64,000 bases of DNA, taken from NCBI GenBank assembly GCA_013399115.1, contig VXAA01001883.1:310001-374000 (forward strand), written 5' to 3'. Below are positions 49,331-61,401 of the stretch, one piece after another. The notes under the pieces were generated by a model that did no database searches, was not told the origin of the DNA, and saw only the letters and a program-made list of their open reading frames with translations. The stretch is from Anseranas semipalmata (lineage: Eukaryota > Chordata > Aves > Anseriformes > Anseranatidae). The position numbers and the translations under genes are program-made. Position 1 is the stretch's first letter. Each line of letters begins with the position of its first letter.

Positions 49331-52300
49331 GCTATGAAAAATTCTTTGGAACCAATAACTTAGTAAGAGAGGGAAGAAATACTCTGTTATAGTCAGAGCT
49401 GAAGAGTTTTTAAATTAAAAACGAAAAACAAAAAACACCATATAAGGAGTTTTTACACATCCTGCTACTCACTACTTGTATTTCTGCAGTTGTCTGTCTG
49501 AGATTACACAGTCTTAAGTGTTTTTGACTTTTGACCACTTAAACGTTTATGAAGCCCAACGTGCTTGTTTGTAGATAGTATAGCCATAGCCCTCCATATT
49601 CCAAAACTTTCAAAAGACAAGAAAATAGTAGAAAACCAGGGTTAATGGGAAGTTAACAACTTAAATGGCTTGCTGATTCTGCATTTTGTTCTCATACAGT
49701 AAATTTGCCTGGGTACAGTCCTATCCAGTAGGGGGTTAAATATAACCTGTGAACTAATATTCTCACTAATTTCAATGGAAGGCATCAATTGAAGTTCATA
49801 TCTTAGTTGGTCCACCTATAAATCTAGCAAAAATCCGAGCAGGGAAGCTGCAGCCAGCCTATAAATGTGATCCTGTGCAGTTATATTGTCTTGGCAAAGG
49901 CTATCAGCAAGGAAAGGTACAAGGAGAGGAATCTTTTACAAAGATATTTTGCACTGTGAATAGTAATTAGAAGCACACAGAAACATTATCTGCTACAAGG
50001 TTAAGAAAATCTTTTATTTGCTCTGAAATTTCTAGAGTAAACTAAATTTATAGGTAAAACATATAGCATTATAGCTATGAAAAGTAATTCACTTTAGCAT
50101 TTAGTAATCACAAACATTACCATAACTTTGATGGTATTCTGACTTCAGCCATTCATCAAAATGCAAAGATTTGAACTTTGCAAGTCAGTAATGGACTGAA
50201 TGCTCAATACTGATGGATTGTAAGACCTGTGACTGAGCTGAGATCATAAGGCTGTGTTGTTGATGTTTTAATTTATTGCAGTGTTAAACACTGAAGTACA
50301 TATTGTATTTTACTTCTGAAAAAGATTAAAAACAAAATCACCTGGCCTCTTAGTTTAACGAGGTGTGAATGTGGTGCTTATAACACAGTGTATTTGCATC
50401 CAGCAGAGCCAGGGGAAGGAATTTTTTTTTTTTTAATCAATTATTCAGTCACAATTACCACCACAACTGCACAGTCTGCCCATACAAACTTCTAGCACAG
50501 CTCATTCCACCTACACTTCAGTACGAATTATTCAGTAAAGCACTGGAAAAATAATGCCAAGTGAAAATGAAATGCTTTGCAAAACTGTATCTGTTTTGCC
50601 AGAAACATTTCAGAGAAAAGTCAGTAGAAACAAAATATCCTCCTTAGTCTTAAACAAAATGCTTTGTTTTTTTTTTCCAATAAAAATAATTCTGTAAATA
50701 ATTTTGTAAAAATGCCAAACTCTAAGAAACACTCTCTTCAGCTTTTGTCATTCAAACAAGTAAAAGCATCCAGGTTTGGCAACTGAATTTCGTGACTCTG
50801 CAAGCCTTGTCCTTATAATTGTTCCTAAAATGGGGGAATGTAGTATTTGTTTAAAAGAAGGGTAAATTATAGTAATAATCACATCTTATTTAGTAAAACC
50901 AACTTATTACTCAAATTATTAAAAGAATGCTAATATCTGAGAAAATCTTGTGTTAATTGAATGAATTAAAATGACTGTTATTACTTTTACAAAAGGCATT
51001 TTATCCTGTTTTTACATCCAGCACATTTCAATTCATAATGGGAACAGATTCAAAGAATGTATCAAATTAAAACAATTTATAATACTTAGACCTGTAAAAT
51101 GTTTACTTTTTCCTATTAGTAAGTGGACCAAATAAGAGTATGGGCAGTCAGAAACAGGCTATGATCAAACATCTGCAGTTAATTATTCTAATTCTCAAAA
51201 CCAGAAGCATTTTAGTCCCATCTTATCTGCTCTCTGAGAATGTATTGTGCAATTCTGACGGCTGCAGTACGTGTTATACTTCAAAGGAAATGGGATAACA
51301 GCTTGGGATGTCTTTTTTGATTGCACTCCATTGTGACCTCCTGCTACACAGATAGCTATCCATGAAACCGGACTGACACCGTATTTGCAAGCTGCCTGTT
51401 CCTATTTCACAGAGTATTTCTGGAGATTTTACGGTAGAAGACAATGAAAAATACAAACCTTAAACAGAATACTCAAGCTTTAGAAACACTCAAGTTTTAT
51501 GACAAGTTTCTCTTTTAGTTTGGGAACAAAAAGTAATATAAGGAGTGTTTCCAGCCCTTCATTGTTTCCCTTGTGTCCAAGTTTCCTTTTAGCCACTGAG
51601 TCTGTTAGGACTGTCCCCCATCTTTTGCTTGTGTCTGAAAGTCCTAGTACTCCTGAAATACAATAGCTATCAGTCTTTAAAGAAGTCGCTTACTTTAAAA
51701 CAAGTATAACAAAGTTCTCTGCAAAAACTTACCTCTCCAAAAGGCAGAAATGCTTATGTCTGAAGGAAAACATTCAGAACATTCAAATGTTCGTTGAATA
51801 GATACAGGCAGTCTGATCTGGAATAATGTTACCCATAGGTTTCTAAAATAACCAACCTGAAAAACTACTACTGAGAACTTTGGGAATGGAAGGACTCAGT
51901 GTCAAATTCCAGAAAAACTACAGGGAAATCCTTACATCTGTTCAAGGTGGAACATGAGCATGTTTCAAAGACAGAACCAGCTGGTTTCAGAGAGTATGTG
52001 CTTTTCAGTCAAACCAGGAAGAGTTTACTTTGGAAATATAAATCTAAAATGTGGCTTGGGATTTTGGACTAAATACTCAGACATTTCTAAAAGAAATCTT
52101 TCAGCAGTATTTAGATGTATTTCAATAAACCAACTCTTAAAGAATTTTTTCAATCATTTCTTCCTTTCAAAAGAACCCTGTTTAATAAGACATCAGTGAA
52201 AAATAAAAATAAAAAACAGTATTGTAAATCCAAGGTGATGCATACTTTAAAGAGAAAAATGACTTCCTTAGACATGCTTATAATCAGCTGAACACCATTA

Positions 52301-53664
52301 TCCAACAGCTCTCCTTTAAACATTAATCATAGTATAGTGCTTGTTTGCTTTCAGATTTTCATTTCATGTTGGCTTTGTTCCCTTTTCCCTGTTACTTCCA
52401 GAAGATACAACAGAGACTCACAACTACATAGCAATAAATTAATTCTACATTAAGGATAACTGGATAATTACAAAATCTTCAGGTACCTTTTCCTCCTGCT
52501 TAAGGCAGATGTAATCTATGCTTTTTTAACAATGGCCCATTTTATCAAGAGAATGTGAAACCTGGAGAAAAATGCAGTTAGCAGAAATCACCTTGGGATG
52601 CACAAAACACCAGCTTAACAATTCAGAGATAACACTGCTTCTTCATCACATGACAGCAAATGAAAATGTTTTTAATTGTGTAATATTGACTCTTCCTCTA
52701 AATAGACTTTAGAAAGCCTTTATGACCATTTGTTTTCCTGCGTTTCTTGGGAAGGTAAATTTTTTTTTGAGTCATTACTACTTCAGGTACAGCCATTGTG
52801 ATCATCTTCAAAGCTAATAAATGTTTCTGAAAAAATATGTACTGGAAGATGTCCATTTTCCAAGTGTATTACTGTTCCCCCCTGTTAATTGGTAGCACTT
52901 GAGAAGGTTCCTCTTTTAGTTCATTGCAACACTGGCTTTCTTATGATATTCATGTGCTTCAAGAGAAATAATCTGGCAATTAACATTAGCTAATGGATAC
53001 TTCAGAACTTTCCCTCCCGCTGGAATGTTGTATACACATCCTCCGGATTACTGTCCCACTGATGTATTTTATAGAACAATGTACCTTTAAAATTTCACTA
53101 TTACTGCTTGCTACCCACTTTCTACAATGCACAAGGCACCCTGCTGCCTCACAATCCTTCCTTTTCTGAATCAGAAAAATTAGTTTTTAATATCATTCTT
53201 TGTCCATCTCAATTTCATATGTAATAGCAAAAAAAGGCAGGCAAAAAAGTGGGGAACAAGAAAAAAAGATTTTTTTGTCACACTCAACTCTCAAGACTCC
53301 CTTTATACAATATAAAAATCTGAAATGCATGTTACTCTTGCTGGTTTTTATATCTATAGTTCATTTCATCAGGCTTTCTTTCATGTATCCATAAAGTGAT
53401 TCAAACAACAGAAATGGTCCGAGTAAATACAGAGTTGGTTTTCATTTTATGCCTGGAACAACCAGGCTTGCAGATACAAAATTTCAGTTATTACGTTTAA
53501 CAGACAGAGCTATAGCCTTTCAAACATATGAAGTTATATTAATCTTCAACAAATGGTACTTTGGCTCTCACTCAGGGTAAATCATTATGCAGTGCTACTT
53601 CCATAATAGCCTTAATTAAATCTGTTCTCTTTTTGTTCAGGTTGGAGACCACAGAAGGACACAG
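49331..53664. other. Non-coding unique sequence
   Basis: No gene or interspersed repeat recognised. Simple tracts: T13 at 50422-50434 and T10 at 50667-50676. Confidence 0.55.
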
Positions 53665-53742
53665 TTGGCTGTCTGAGCCTTTTGGCTATGACCGTGTTAT
53701 CGGTCAAAGCGTTGCGCAAGCAAATATCAGTTTTTAATATGC
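53665..53742 (+). pseudogene. U2 snRNA-like 5' segment (retropseudogene)
   Basis: TTGGCTGTCTGAGCC followed by TTTTGGCTATGACC parallels the 5' end of U2 spliceosomal RNA (ATCGCTTCTCGGCC, TTTTGGCTAAGATC), with an exact 12-base match GCCTTTTGGCTA at 53677-53688. After GTGTTATCGGTC (compare GTGTAGTATCTGTTC) comes an apparent insertion of about 16 bases. Then AAATATCAGTTTTTAATATG parallels the branch-point-region segment TTATCAGTTTAATATCTG. Similarity starts at the U2 5' end and stops after about 65 nucleotides, so the Sm site and 3' domains are missing and it cannot function as U2. The alignment was made by hand against U2 as I know it; identity of the middle is uncertain. Confidence 0.55.
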
Positions 53743-54046
53743 CTTGCTAAGGTCATTTCTACCCACAGCACAGTAGCAAGAGGCAAAAAGAAACATAACC
53801 AAGGGTAAAATATGTATTTCTAGCTGGCTAAGTGAAAAGTGCATTTTATTGATGCACCATAGGAGAAACAGCAGCACTGGATTTTTCTGCTAAGCGTGAA
53901 TAACATCTTCTGTCTTAAAACGTGGTTCACAGAGCTATCACCAACCACAAGCTTTTATATGGAGTTGTCTTCCCCTGGCCACTTATCTTTGCAGACAAGA
54001 TATACTACACACAGATTATACTATACACCATGCACTGAGTATATAG
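53743..54046. other. Non-coding unique sequence with short duplication
   Basis: Contains an imperfect 16-bp tandem duplication at 53998-54029 (GATATACTACACACA then GATTATACTATACACC) just before the CR1. Nothing else recognised. Confidence 0.5.
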
Positions 54047-54518
54047 AGAATCATAGAATCATCTAGGTTGGAAAAGACCTTCAAGAGCACCAAGACCAAC
54101 CATCAACCCGACCTACTGAGTCCCATCACTAAACCATGTCCCTTAGTGCCACGTCCACAAGTCTCACACACCTCCAGGGATGGGCACTCTACCACTTCCC
54201 TGGGCAGCCCATTCCAATGCATCGCCCTCTCCATGAGAAGATTCTTCGTAACACCCAGTTTAAACCTCTCCTAGCACAACTTAAGACCATTTCCTCATGT
54301 TTTATCACTTGTCACTTGAGAAAAAGACACCCACCTCGCTACAACCTCCTTTCAGGTAGCTGTAGAGAGCAACGAGGTCTCCCCTCAGCCTCCTCTTCTC
54401 CACAATAAAGGACCCAAGTTCCCTCAGCCACTCCTCCTAAGTCTTTTCTAATCCCTTCACCAGCTTTGTTGCTTTTCTGCGCACACATTCGAGCAACTCT
54501 ATCCTTCTTGTAGTGATG
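54047..54518 (-). mobile_element. CR1 LINE, longest copy, minus strand
   Basis: About 470 bases of CR1 3' end in minus orientation. The plus strand begins with the inverted tail AGAATCATAGAATCATCTAG and GTTGGAAAAGACCTTCAAGA, continues through the inverted pol C-terminus (CATCCCTGGAG homologue, TGGGCAGCCC homologue), and ends at the 5' truncation near ATCCTTCTTGTAGTGATGGG. Same broad subfamily as the copies at 4 and 35 kb. It is followed at once by a TG/TA microsatellite and a repeated TTGTAGTGA. Confidence 0.95.
54129..54450 (-). pseudogene. CR1 reverse transcriptase C-terminal remnant, frameshifted
   Basis: Reading the minus strand from about 54450, CR1 pol signatures appear in order: [25 protein letters not shown], then near the C-terminus SLEV-like sequence and ALRDMV before the TAG at 54131-54129. 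Unlike the copy near 4 kb, the frame is broken: after the YLKGG block the reading frame shifts near 54310, and TGA and TAA stops follow (with further stops downstream). Only the C-terminal tail is present, with no endonuclease or catalytic reverse transcriptase motifs, so it is non-functional. Confidence 0.85.
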
Positions 54519-54520
54519 GG

Positions 54521-54546
54521 GTGTGTGTATACATATATATATATAT
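54521..54546. repeat. TG/TA microsatellite at CR1 5' end
   Basis: GTGTGTGTATACATATATAT followed by more TA units, abutting the CR1 truncation point. Flanked by copies of TTGTAGTGA (54508 and 54546). Confidence 0.85.
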
Positions 54547-54568
54547 TGTAGTGAGGGAGTATACATAC

Positions 54569-54838
54569 CATGTACTCAAATCAGTTACTCAGAATGGATT
54601 CTTCTCTACTCATGAGCCAAATTCCATGGTTCACATTCAGTTATGGCTCAGATAGCAACAATAACAATTGCAACAATGAGACAGATTTGGTTCTGCTCAG
54701 TGATAATCCTCCCCAGCTGGAATTCAGTTCAAGACTCAGTGTAATTGGTATGGGTTAAACAGCTCAAAGAAAAAAAAAACACTGTCCCCCACATTTTTTC
54801 TTTGTCCACCTGAAGCAAAGAGCCAAACAGCAAAAGCA
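54569..54838. other. Non-coding unique sequence
   Basis: Nothing recognised. Confidence 0.5.
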
Positions 54839-54948
54839 TCATTATTCCCACTTGTAGGAAGGAATGACTTGCCCAGCATCGCACAGAGGATCTGGAAAAG
54901 AAGTAGAGCTCAACACTGATAAGCTGAGCTTGCTCCACTGTCTGCCTG
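54839..54948 (-). mobile_element. MIR/L2-like ancient SINE relic
   Basis: TCATTATTCCCACTTGTAGG, then GAATGACTTGCCCAGCATCG, CACAGAGGATCTGG, AAGTAGAGCTCAA and GCTTGCTCCACTGTCTGCC follow in order the reverse-complement MIR consensus: ATTATCCCCATTTTACAGA, AAGTGACTTGCCCAAGGTCA, CACAGCTAGTAAGTGG, CAGAGCCGGGATTCGAA and GTGCTCTTAACCACTATGC. The order and spacing of five blocks support a CORE-SINE/MIR (or L2) relic, sense on the minus strand. Such repeats predate the amniote radiation and survive as faint copies in birds. Hand alignment only. Confidence 0.5.
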
Positions 54949-57900
54949 CAAAAGATGATGGAGACAAGATACTGCTGTCAAAGGCTCTTGAAAATTACAA
55001 GGATATGTCACACTCCCTGTGACCCCACATGGAATCAAAGGAATTCATTATGCTTGGGGAATAAGAACTACATAAAGAGAACTAAGCAAGATAGTCAGAA
55101 AGAAAATACATATGCTTTTTATGGAGGTTACTGGAATAGATTTTTTTTTCCCCTCCGAGTATGCTGTGGAGCTCAGTAGGAAAGCTGATTTATCCTGCGA
55201 GTGCACAGCAGTTGCTCCCTGCTAGAGCTGCTGTTTAAGTTTAATTGGAATACATGGCACTTTTGTAACATTTATATCATAGAGAACATTTAAGAAAAGC
55301 AGAAAGAGCCTTTCAGTTTGACACACGTTTCTGTTGTGATCCTGATCGCTGAACCTAAGTGGAAATATGAGCAACATGATGATTCCTTTGCTGCCTGTTT
55401 CAGTCAGTAATTCCAGAGGCAGAAGCGGCTGCTTGCAGAGGAAAAGAAAAATGGGCCAAGACTGGCTAACTCGGGGGACTGGCAACGGGATACGAAGCCT
55501 TTCAGCTCCAGGTCACTGCTTTGGTTCCAGCACAGGGCTGTACTAACCAAGAAGTTATTACCATCAAATGGAGGTTCGGTTGCCTAAGACAAATCATTTA
55601 AATGGCTTCAGTTTCATACAGGCACACACAGCAGACAAAGTATTGTTACAATTAGTGGAACTGCATAGTCATCAGTGCTATGGAAGTCTTTGGGGCTTTT
55701 TTCCTACATTGCCAGACACAGAATGGTGACAATGAAAAACCCTGTAATGCTTCATTGGAGCAGCACAACATTGGCTGTCCCTCCACTTCCATTCAGAACA
55801 ACATACACAAAAATTTAAGAGCCTCCCTGATATCATAACAAGAAGAATCAAAAATAGGCATTTCTTGTTCACCGTTTTGAACAAATCATCACAGGAAGAA
55901 TTTCTTGGCTATTTAGTAAAAATTTAGACACCCTTTCCACTTCATAGTACCACTTTCTGAGGCTAACACTAAGCCCAGTAAAGTGACTACTGTGGCTTAT
56001 ATGCGATACAGCAGCCTCCCTCAGAATGCACATATAGCGTTAAATGCAACTAACCACATTCTGTCATCGGAGCATTGGGAAAGCCAAGGTCAAGACTGGA
56101 TTCATGTAGAGACATTCTTGTTGCATTTTGTATTCCAGTTAATATTCCTGATCTTATCAATCACATTATATAGAGGCAACTGTTACAACAGCAGAGGCCA
56201 CATAGTGAGAGTTTAAGAGTTAAAGAGATGCGTTTGTTAAATAAATTGTGCTGTTCCGTGGTGAAAATTCTGTGTTCAATAGGCCTCACCACATCTTGTT
56301 TGCAGGAATGCCTGGATAGGTTTAGTAGCATGTTCAGCTGTAGAACAAAACATGCAAGGGCAAAAGTTCAAGAGTCTTGATCAGTCTTTCTGCTCTGCAG
56401 GTATGTGTACAAACTCTGCAGTTACAAGATGCATACACACTCACTGGGTTTCTTTATTGATGCAAAGTTGCTTCTACATATTTATAACAGCTCTGAAAAG
56501 TACTCAGAGCATTATGCAATTTAAAGCATTACAAGTATCCAAATGTAAGATCTTTTTAAACAAGAATTGCTGCAAATATTTACAAGATGCAAAGAGATTG
56601 TATATTGCCAGCTTTTAAACAACAATAAAAATGCACTGTGAAACTTAACATGCTTCCCACTACAACAATGTTAATAGTATGTTACAGACAGTGAGAATAC
56701 AATCCAGGGGTATGACAGATACCTGAATCTGTAGCAGTCACTCCAGGATACAGACATTTAAATGCGTTCACAAAAACAAATTCCATTCCTATTTAAGAAT
56801 AGAGATTATAAAAGAGCCAACCTCTAGTGAAGTATATGAATGGAAGTCCTGAGGTTTCTTTCTAGAAAATATAAAGCTGTTAAAGCAAGCTGGGCTTTTG
56901 TAAAGGTTAGGCTTCACAATTCGGCCTTTTGATCACGTTGCAATAAATGACCAATTTATTTGAATGTTTTGGTTTCTTTTTGACACATCAGCTAGGTGCA
57001 CAATGTAGTTTGGCCTATAATTCTCAGCTCAAACTCTCAGGCCAAGCATATCTCATTTAATCAGTATTCTTCACTTTTAGGTACATCTGTAGAACTATAG
57101 CTATGTGAGCCAGTTTTAAGCACTGTAGATAAAATTCTGGTCCCAACGAAGCAAGTGAAGTGGCTTCAGCAAAACAGGTATTATACCACATATTATGCAA
57201 TTATATTCCTGTAGTGAGGAAGAAAAAAACAGATCTCAGTGAAGTATAGTAGCAATTAAGTTAATTTCTATCCTATGTTTTAGGGGAATGCAATCCTTTC
57301 CCAAATCCTTTTGCAGGTTTCTATAGCAGTGATTCTTGTGCTGTACTCAGCTTTGAAGGATGACTAAAAATATACAGGAAATTGCTGACTTGGATACAGA
57401 AAAGAGACTAAAGACCATGACCGAAGTAGAGGCTTTTCTTCATTAATTTAAAAATCTGCACTGAATTATACAACTATCCAATAGATCCCATTAGTTGTGC
57501 TTTTACTTTCCAGATGTGAGGGACTACCACAAAGAAAGCACGGGAAAGATTGACCTTAGCAATTAGAACTGAAAAAAGCCACAGCAATCCATCACGTCGT
57601 ACTTCCCATGGGTTCTAACAGTCAAACAAAAGCAACTCCACTTGATAACCCCCTGCCCTCCATAACAGGGTTAGACAGTAACTCACCTCCCAGTCTCAAG
57701 GATGCAGAACCCACATTCCCTCTGCTAACCCAAGGCCTCCTACAGAAACCTGCCACGCTGTGCAAAGCAAAACAACAGCCACACTGCAGAGAAGCTGCAG
57801 AGCAGTAACTGAGAACTCCTACCACTGCTGGTGCCACCTCAGGGTAGGATCCAAGCCTGTGGTGCTCCAGCTGAGCCTGGAGCATGCGGCTCCCAGCAAG

Positions 57901-59394
57901 ACAGTAGTGTACAGGCAGGGATGACGGGAGAGTGACAAGCAATGAAGTTCTTTCAAAATGGAACTTAAATAACGTGGAAAACAAAGGAAATCTTTTGTAA
58001 GGCAAAATACGGTTGAATGAGAGCAAATACTTTGCCATATTTCTAATAATAGCATCAAGAAAGCAGTGTGGGAAAAGCAGGGAAAGGTAATCCCTTAGGA
58101 CAGATATAGGTGGGCAACCCCATGCACACATTTCTGCTTCCAAAATGGGTTCTAGCTAAAATCTCTCCATGGTCACTATGAGTGTAACATGCCACAAAGC
58201 TCCACCAGGGCACAGCCTACTTGCTCAGAGGATTTCCACTCCTGCCACATTCTCCATGTCTGTATTCCTTTATCCCCAACATTCCTGATTCTCATGTCAG
58301 AAGACATCTCAGCCTCTCCCATTGCAAGGTCCCCAGGCACCCACAGCTGACACGCTCATTGCGCCTTCATCATCCATCAGGGAAACCATCTGAGCGCCTT
58401 GCTTGGGAAATGGCTCCTCACTGGCACAAGAGCAGCCCTGCCTCCTGCCACTGCAAGGCTTCCAAAACCTGCACAGAGGCTGCAGTCATTCAGAACTCAA
58501 TTGATAGACTTGGCAGGAAGAAAAGGGAGTGCAGAGATCCAGTCTTTAACATCTATCTTGCATTCATCTATAACAGTGGTACAGTAAGTCTATGAAAAAA
58601 TTATGTTAAAGCCATTTTCTTATGAGAAATGATGTCAAAGATGATAAAGACTTCCCCTGACTCTTGCTCTGCCAAGCTCAGGTACCTCCCAATTTCTTTA
58701 ATTACAAGAACAAATCCAGTTACCTCGTACACAAGGGTGATCTTTTCTATTTCCATGTCATTCTATCTACTCTGTAGCATTTACACTAAGAACCCTTTTG
58801 TTCTTGTTTCTCTATGACTATTATCCACTAAATATTATTTTTCTGGATACCTGTGATACCTACAGAATTAAGTACTTTATATTAAACATACTGGGTATTC
58901 CTCTCATTATAACAAACACTCCCTAGATGAATATATGGGGGACAACTGGTGCACTTCCATTACATTGCAAGGTAACGATTTTGTGGACATTGGCTCAAGA
59001 GTAGATTATCCATTAGCTCACACACATATGTTCTTCCATTAATTATGTTAGCACAGTCAAACGATAACATGATCACTATATTCCTCACTAATGCTGCCAC
59101 AAGGCATGCAGCTGATGCATGGATGTTAGCTATGTGGATACAAAAGCGTTTATAACATCCATAAGTTCTGGAGGGGTGGGAGAAATGAGAGTTACGATCC
59201 TTTTATGCAAACTAAGCACTGAAAGGAATGGTATCAAGAGATGAGAAATACCAAGGTTATAAGGAACTAATGATACATGAAACTGCATCTTTTTGCTCTG
59301 AGTCACCCTGCAAATCAGGGGTATCAAGCAAAGGTCAGGAAAGTAAGACTTGGAAAGCAACAAAAAAAATGAGAGCAGTTAGAGAGAAAATGAT
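54949..59394. other. Non-coding unique sequence
   Basis: No gene recognised. The 173-codon minus-strand frame at 57622-58143 and the 124-codon plus-strand frame at 58221-58595 have no known family and lie in slightly GC-richer sequence. A candidate AT-rich dyad lies at 56942-56960. Confidence 0.5.
56942..56960. repeat. AATAAAT/ATTTATT dyad
   Basis: AATAAAT at 56942-56948 is the reverse complement of ATTTATT at 56954-56960, with a five-base spacer. It sits in a stretch that looks like a conserved element (GATCACGTTGCAATAAATGA). Small and possibly fortuitous. Confidence 0.4.
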
Positions 59395-59418
59395 AAAAAT
59401 GTCACTAAAAATGTCACT
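59395..59418. repeat. 12-bp perfect tandem duplication
   Basis: AAAAATGTCACT occurs twice back to back (59395-59406 and 59407-59418) and is followed by a partial third unit. Confidence 0.9.
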
Positions 59419-61263
59419 AAAACCAAACTGTTAAAACCCCACACTTAAGCATCTAATCACAAGTGTAACACCTGAGCGCCAGTCTGCCTTGATCTATAGG
59501 TTGCTGTCTGGAGCTAAGCAAGCCATAACTTGAAGTTCTTTTCTTGTCAATAGGTAAAATACCCCCAAAAGCAAGAGAGCTGTGCACATTGATTAGAAGT
59601 TTCCCAGGTGTTTCAGTATTTCCCACTTAACACTCACCAACCACACATTCCACACACAGAAAAAGTGTCAAGACAGTGTATTCATATCAAAAATTCTCCA
59701 TACGTTTCACACACTTGGAAAACAGCCATCATTTTCTGAGGTACAGAAGCCTAATTTTATAGAGCAAAAGGCTTTTTAGTGCTGTCCATGTATGTGATCT
59801 AATCCTGGCACTCCACTGACTGAATGCAACAAGCATGGTCCTGAATCAGGACTTCCCTGTCTGACACAAGAGGGAACATGTGGCAGTCTGCTACTGTCTG
59901 CCAAATTCCAGAAATAGTTAAGAACTTACTGTGCATAATCTGTCTCATCATGTCAGAAAAACCTTAATTTTTTCCTCAGGTTGCTTCACAGTACTCGAGA
60001 TATCACAGAAATATTTGCCTCTGTGGTTGCCTCGCAGCACTGCTGATCAGCTCTGTGGAACTACAAGGCAAACTGGGAGCACAGAGAATGGCTATACAGC
60101 ATGTAAGAGCTTACCAGGTGTTAAGGAGAGTTAGGATTGTATTGGTAGCCTTACTACCTTGTTCTCCATTAAATTCTACTGGGTAAAGCTCAGAAAGAAG
60201 GAGGGGAAAAAAGGGGGGAAAAAACCAAGACCCTGCTGCAAGTGGATTCATTATTTCTATTTTCAAGCAAGCACCTTACTGCATTCTCCAGGGCACCAGA
60301 CAGCAAGCAAATAATAGCTGATGCTAAGTTTCTCATAAAAGCACAATCAATAATTGAAGTATAACTGTGGCATGGTTTATATGGTTTTGAGTTTCAAGCT
60401 TGGTAATCACTTTAGATCACTGATCAGTAACCGTTCTCTGTTTGCAAGATTTCTTACACCGTCAGCACAGCAGGATTGCTTCTTCTTAGAAGATCGGGCT
60501 CTTCTCAAAAAAAAAAAAAAAAAACCAAACATTTGGTCAGCCTCACATTAATGCATGCCTTAATTTTATCCTATAGTAACAGGAAGGAAAAAAGTGGGGC
60601 TATATGTCAGATGAAGTACAGTCAGGCACCTTGGCTTTTCCCCTGCTAGATACCTAACATAAGAAATAGACTGGCTGTACCTGTAGTCACTTTCAAACAA
60701 TTAAGTATGTGTAGTTTCATCTCCTTGCCAATTTTATACTGCATACTGAAGGAGGCAAACTGTATTAATCCGATACAAAGTCCTATTGTTTTGAAAAAAA
60801 TAAAATCTCTATGGCATCTGTACAGCCATAAGAAATACCATTTATTTACCTCTTCAATTCTGTTTTACATGTACTTGGGACTATAAGGTATTTAACTGCT
60901 GTCTTTCAAGTGTAACATTCTTCTCCCTATTAATTGTAAGAAAATGTAGATTTTTGTGCATTATCAGAAAATGAAAGAAGGTCATGACATTCTAGTGGGC
61001 TTTTTCATGGTTTATGAAGCCTTCATTAAACTTTTAGAAGACAAGACCTTGACTGGCTTGGGAGAAAGCAAAAAACCTCAGAGTGCTTCTGGGGAACATC
61101 ACCTGTAATTTATTCACTTTGAATGCTTTTTATGGTACAGCTCAAGACAGACGCATGACATGATTCCAACATCCACAAACCTGAGGCATGAAGTAATTGA
61201 ATCCATAACCAGAAGCTGGTAAATGGGTAGTCTTATGAGTTATTCTGTAAGTATTACATGGAG
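59419..61263. other. Non-coding unique sequence
   Basis: No gene recognised. An A18 tract at 60507-60524 and alternating A/G runs near 60201-60224 are the only simple sequences. Confidence 0.55.
60507..60524. repeat. A18 mononucleotide tract
   Basis: Uninterrupted run of 18 A. No retroposon body recognised upstream. Confidence 0.9.
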
Positions 61264-61401
61264 AACAGCTTGCTTCACAATCATTATTTTGCTGTAGTGC
61301 TGAAATCACGTAATGAGGACTTCATGCTGTTAGGATCCTAACCCTTGATTGTCAGAACATTTCAGTCATATTAAAAAAAAAATGATGTATTGCAAGTAGA
61401 T
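61264..61401 (+). repeat. Diverged direct repeat, copy 1
   Basis: This segment matches 62660-62793 in the same orientation. Shared anchors in order are CAGCTTGCTT, ATTATTTT.CTG, GACTTCA.GCTG (AACTTCACGCTG in copy 2), an exact TAACCCTTGATTG, TCA.ATTA and ATTGC.AGTAGAT. A hand alignment gives roughly 70% identity over about 110 aligned bases with one small gap before the A run. It belongs to no family I recognise. It may be a local duplication about 1.4 kb apart or two copies of an ancient interspersed repeat. Confidence 0.8.

Noticed and set aside
54068..54408. Plus-strand open frames within the 54-kb CR1
   Set aside because: They are antisense to CR1 pol and its 3' UTR, not genes.
57622..58143. 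173-codon open frame on the minus strand
   Set aside because: No recognisable family; the region also carries frames on the opposite strand and in a second minus frame, as expected for slightly GC-richer random sequence.
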